In this document: positions 12,912 to 14,120 of the stretch, piece by piece | Layout: every line of letters begins with the position of its first letter | Position numbering within the stretch: position 1 is the first letter of the stretch | Assembly: GCA_016302185.1 (NCBI GenBank) | Contig: JAEDOC010000049.1 | Location: forward strand, 1 to 14,120 | Reading direction: 5' to 3' | Origin: Clostridium sp. | GTDB taxonomy: Bacteria; Bacillota; Clostridia; Lachnospirales; Lachnospiraceae | Length of the DNA: 14,120 bases | Notes under the pieces: model-generated | Databases searched by the model: none | What the model was told of the DNA's origin: nothing | What the model saw: the letters and a program-made list of their open reading frames with translations, nothing else | Program-made: the position numbers and the translations under genes

Positions 12912-12940
12912 TTGTATTTTATGGACGTTTATGGTACGAT
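12912..12940 (+). promoter_or_regulatory. Promoter of Rpn gene 2
   Basis: TTGTAT (12912-12917), 17-nt spacer, TACGAT (12935-12940), directly upstream of the second structured leader. It is divergent from the Rrf2 promoter, about 40 bp away. Confidence 0.5.
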
Positions 12941-12944
12941 TATT

Positions 12945-13092
12945 CTGTCTGTTTCAGGTGTTTTACACCTGTCTTATGGCACAATTCTTGTGCTTTGCCG
13001 AAGGGCATCGATTTTATTCTTATTCTGCACCGGTATTTTGCCGGGGTCAGAGGAAATTCCCAATCAAATAATTTCAACCAGGAGGACAACAT
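12945..13092 (+). ncRNA. Structured 5' leader of Rpn gene 2
   Basis: Homologous to the leader at 11040-11187 with substitutions and small indels. Hairpin I is CAGGTGT/ACACCTG (12955-12971). II is GCACA/TGTGC (12979-12993). III is TGCC-GAAG-GGCA (12996-13007). IV is CCGG-N7-CCGG (13030-13044). The pair 12959:12967 is T:A where copy 1 has C:G. Ends at the AGGAGG before ATG 13093. Confidence 0.6.
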
Positions 13093-14120
13093 ATGGAGAG
13101 AACAAAAGGCGATCAAAAGGCAGCTGAAGTGAGAAAAAAGGAGTCTGCGGGGCGTGAGAGGGGACTGGGTCCGCTGGCGGAGTATTTTCCTCTGATCCGA
13201 ACACGTCAGGAGGTTTTGGATGAAATCCGAAAAAGCCAGTCTCTGAATAGTATCTTTCAGCAATGGGAAACAGAGACCCAGGAGGAGTTCCTGGAGATCT
13301 GCACCGGCGGAAAGGGACTGAAGGTACTTTTCGATGGGATATTCAAAGAGATTTTTAATCCGGAAGCGACGCCGGAGCGGCTGGAGCGTCTGTTATCACT
13401 TCTTTTTGGAAGAGAGGTGGTAATCGAAGCGGTGCTTCCCAATGATTCGGTTCGCCTCGGAGCGGAATCTTCCCTTTTGTATACGGATCTTCTGATCCAG
13501 CAGAAGGACGGAAGCTTCTGTAATGTAGAGATTCAGAAGATCGGATATGCATTTCCCGGGCAGCGGAGTGCCTGTTATTCTGCGGATCATCTACTGCGTC
13601 AGTATAAAAAGGTGCGCGGAGAGAAGGGAAAGCATTTTGATTATCGGAAGATGAAGCAGGTGTATACCATTGTGTTTTTTGAGCATTCTCCATCGGAATT
13701 CAAACAGTTTCCCGGACATTTCTGTCATAAATTCCGGCAGAGATCCGATACCGGTCTGGAATTGGAACTTTTGCAGGAATATTTCTTTCTGCCGCTTGAC
13801 ATCTTCCGGAAAAGCATGGAAAATAAAGAAAAGAAGGAAATCGGAAATGAGCTGGAGGCATGGCTGGTGTTCTTAAGCTTTGATGAGCCGGAGTGGATCA
13901 TTCCGTTGATTCAGGCGTATCCGCAGTTTCGAGCCATGTATCAGCAGATGTATGAGATTTGTCTGAATACGGAGAAGGTGATGTTAGTGTATTCAAAGGA
14001 ATTAGCAGAGCTGGATAAGAATACGGTGCGTTATATGATGGATGAGATGCAGGCGGAGCTGGAGGAGAGCAACCGGAAGGTAAAAGAGCAGGCCAGTGAA
14101 CTGGAGAAGAGCAACCGGAA
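13093..14120 (+). CDS. Rpn-family (PD-(D/E)XK) nuclease / putative transposase, copy 2, 3' partial
   Basis: A second member of the same family as the gene at 11188, running off the right edge after 342 complete codons. The start has the same AGGAGG-acaacat-ATG context. The N-terminus (MERTKGDQKAAEVRKKESAGRE) differs clearly from copy 1, then the two align without indels. The nuclease motifs (LLYTDLLIQQKDG, NVEIQKIG) lie in the 581-bp block that is identical in the two genes. After 14054 the tail diverges: copy 2 has ELEESNRKVKEQASELEKSNRK, a 14-residue coiled-coil repeat whose second unit begins at the window edge, while copy 1 has an extra DRKAG-type insertion. The full length cannot be known here. 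Confidence 0.85.
   Translation, partial: MERTKGDQKAAEVRKKESAGRERGLGPLAEYFPLIRTRQEVLDEIRKSQSLNSIFQQWETETQEEFLEICTGGKGLKVLFDGIFKEIFNPEATPERLERLLSLLFGREVVIEAVLPNDSVRLGAESSLLYTDLLIQQKDGSFCNVEIQKIGYAFPGQRSACYSADHLLRQYKKVRGEKGKHFDYRKMKQVYTIVFFEHSPSEFKQFPGHFCHKFRQRSDTGLELELLQEYFFLPLDIFRKSMENKEKKEIGNELEAWLVFLSFDEPEWIIPLIQAYPQFRAMYQQMYEICLNTEKVMLVYSKELAELDKNTVRYMMDEMQAELEESNRKVKEQASELEKSNR
13474..14054 (+). repeat. 581-bp exact repeat, copy 2 (other copy 11569-12149)
   Basis: Identical to 11569-12149 and in the same orientation and reading phase. See the first copy for the divergence outside the block. Confidence 0.93.

Overview
The window looks like a chromosomal segment of a Gram-positive anaerobe of the class Clostridia, most likely Lachnospiraceae. 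The grounds are strong AAGGAGG-type ribosome binding sites, a CobA-HemD fusion followed by cbiL, GlnQ/HisM-type amino-acid ABC genes, an Rrf2 regulator, a remnant of the [FeFe]-hydrogenase maturase gene hydE, and Rpn/PD-(D/E)XK 'transposase' genes. This placement is an inference from gene content, not from a database comparison.

Layout. (1) 1-3768, plus strand: the end of a tetrapyrrole/cobalamin operon. A uroporphyrinogen-III methyltransferase/synthase fusion (5' end outside the window) overlaps cbiL by ATGA, and cbiL overlaps an ABC-2 type ATPase gene by ATGA. The ABC-2 permease gene follows 7 nt later. (2) 3776-4830: a strong sigma-A-type promoter, tRNA-Val(CAC), its terminator, then a CorA-type metal transporter gene. 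(3) 4831-5215: a decayed stretch with two hairpins and a frameshifted, internally deleted hydE remnant. (4) 5216-6172: a D-2-hydroxyacid dehydrogenase. (5) 6187-10892: the most interesting region. A consensus promoter drives a 48-codon Cys/Met-rich leader ORF, followed by an intrinsic terminator. Beyond it lies an operon with two polar amino-acid permeases, their ATPase, a truncated solute-binding lipoprotein fused out of frame to the last ~50 codons of metQ, then metN and metI. The leader has the layout of a ribosome-mediated attenuator sensing cysteine (and perhaps methionine). (6) 10919-14120: two tandem Rpn-family nuclease genes, the second cut off by the window edge, each with its own promoter and a structured leader. 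A divergent IscR-like Rrf2 regulator lies between them on the minus strand. The two nuclease genes share a perfectly identical 581-bp block inside otherwise ~15% diverged sequence.

How the parts may work together: the sulfur-amino-acid transport operon appears to be controlled by leader-peptide attenuation. Its promoter shares a TATRATAGGTTT block at the -10 element with the promoter of the nearby Rrf2 regulator, so that regulator may control both itself and the transport operon. Both solute-binding proteins of the operon have been damaged by what looks like one deletion (or an assembly error), so the present operon probably lacks a functional receptor unless one is encoded elsewhere. The Rpn-gene region shows signs of duplication, gene conversion and a repeated terminator hairpin.
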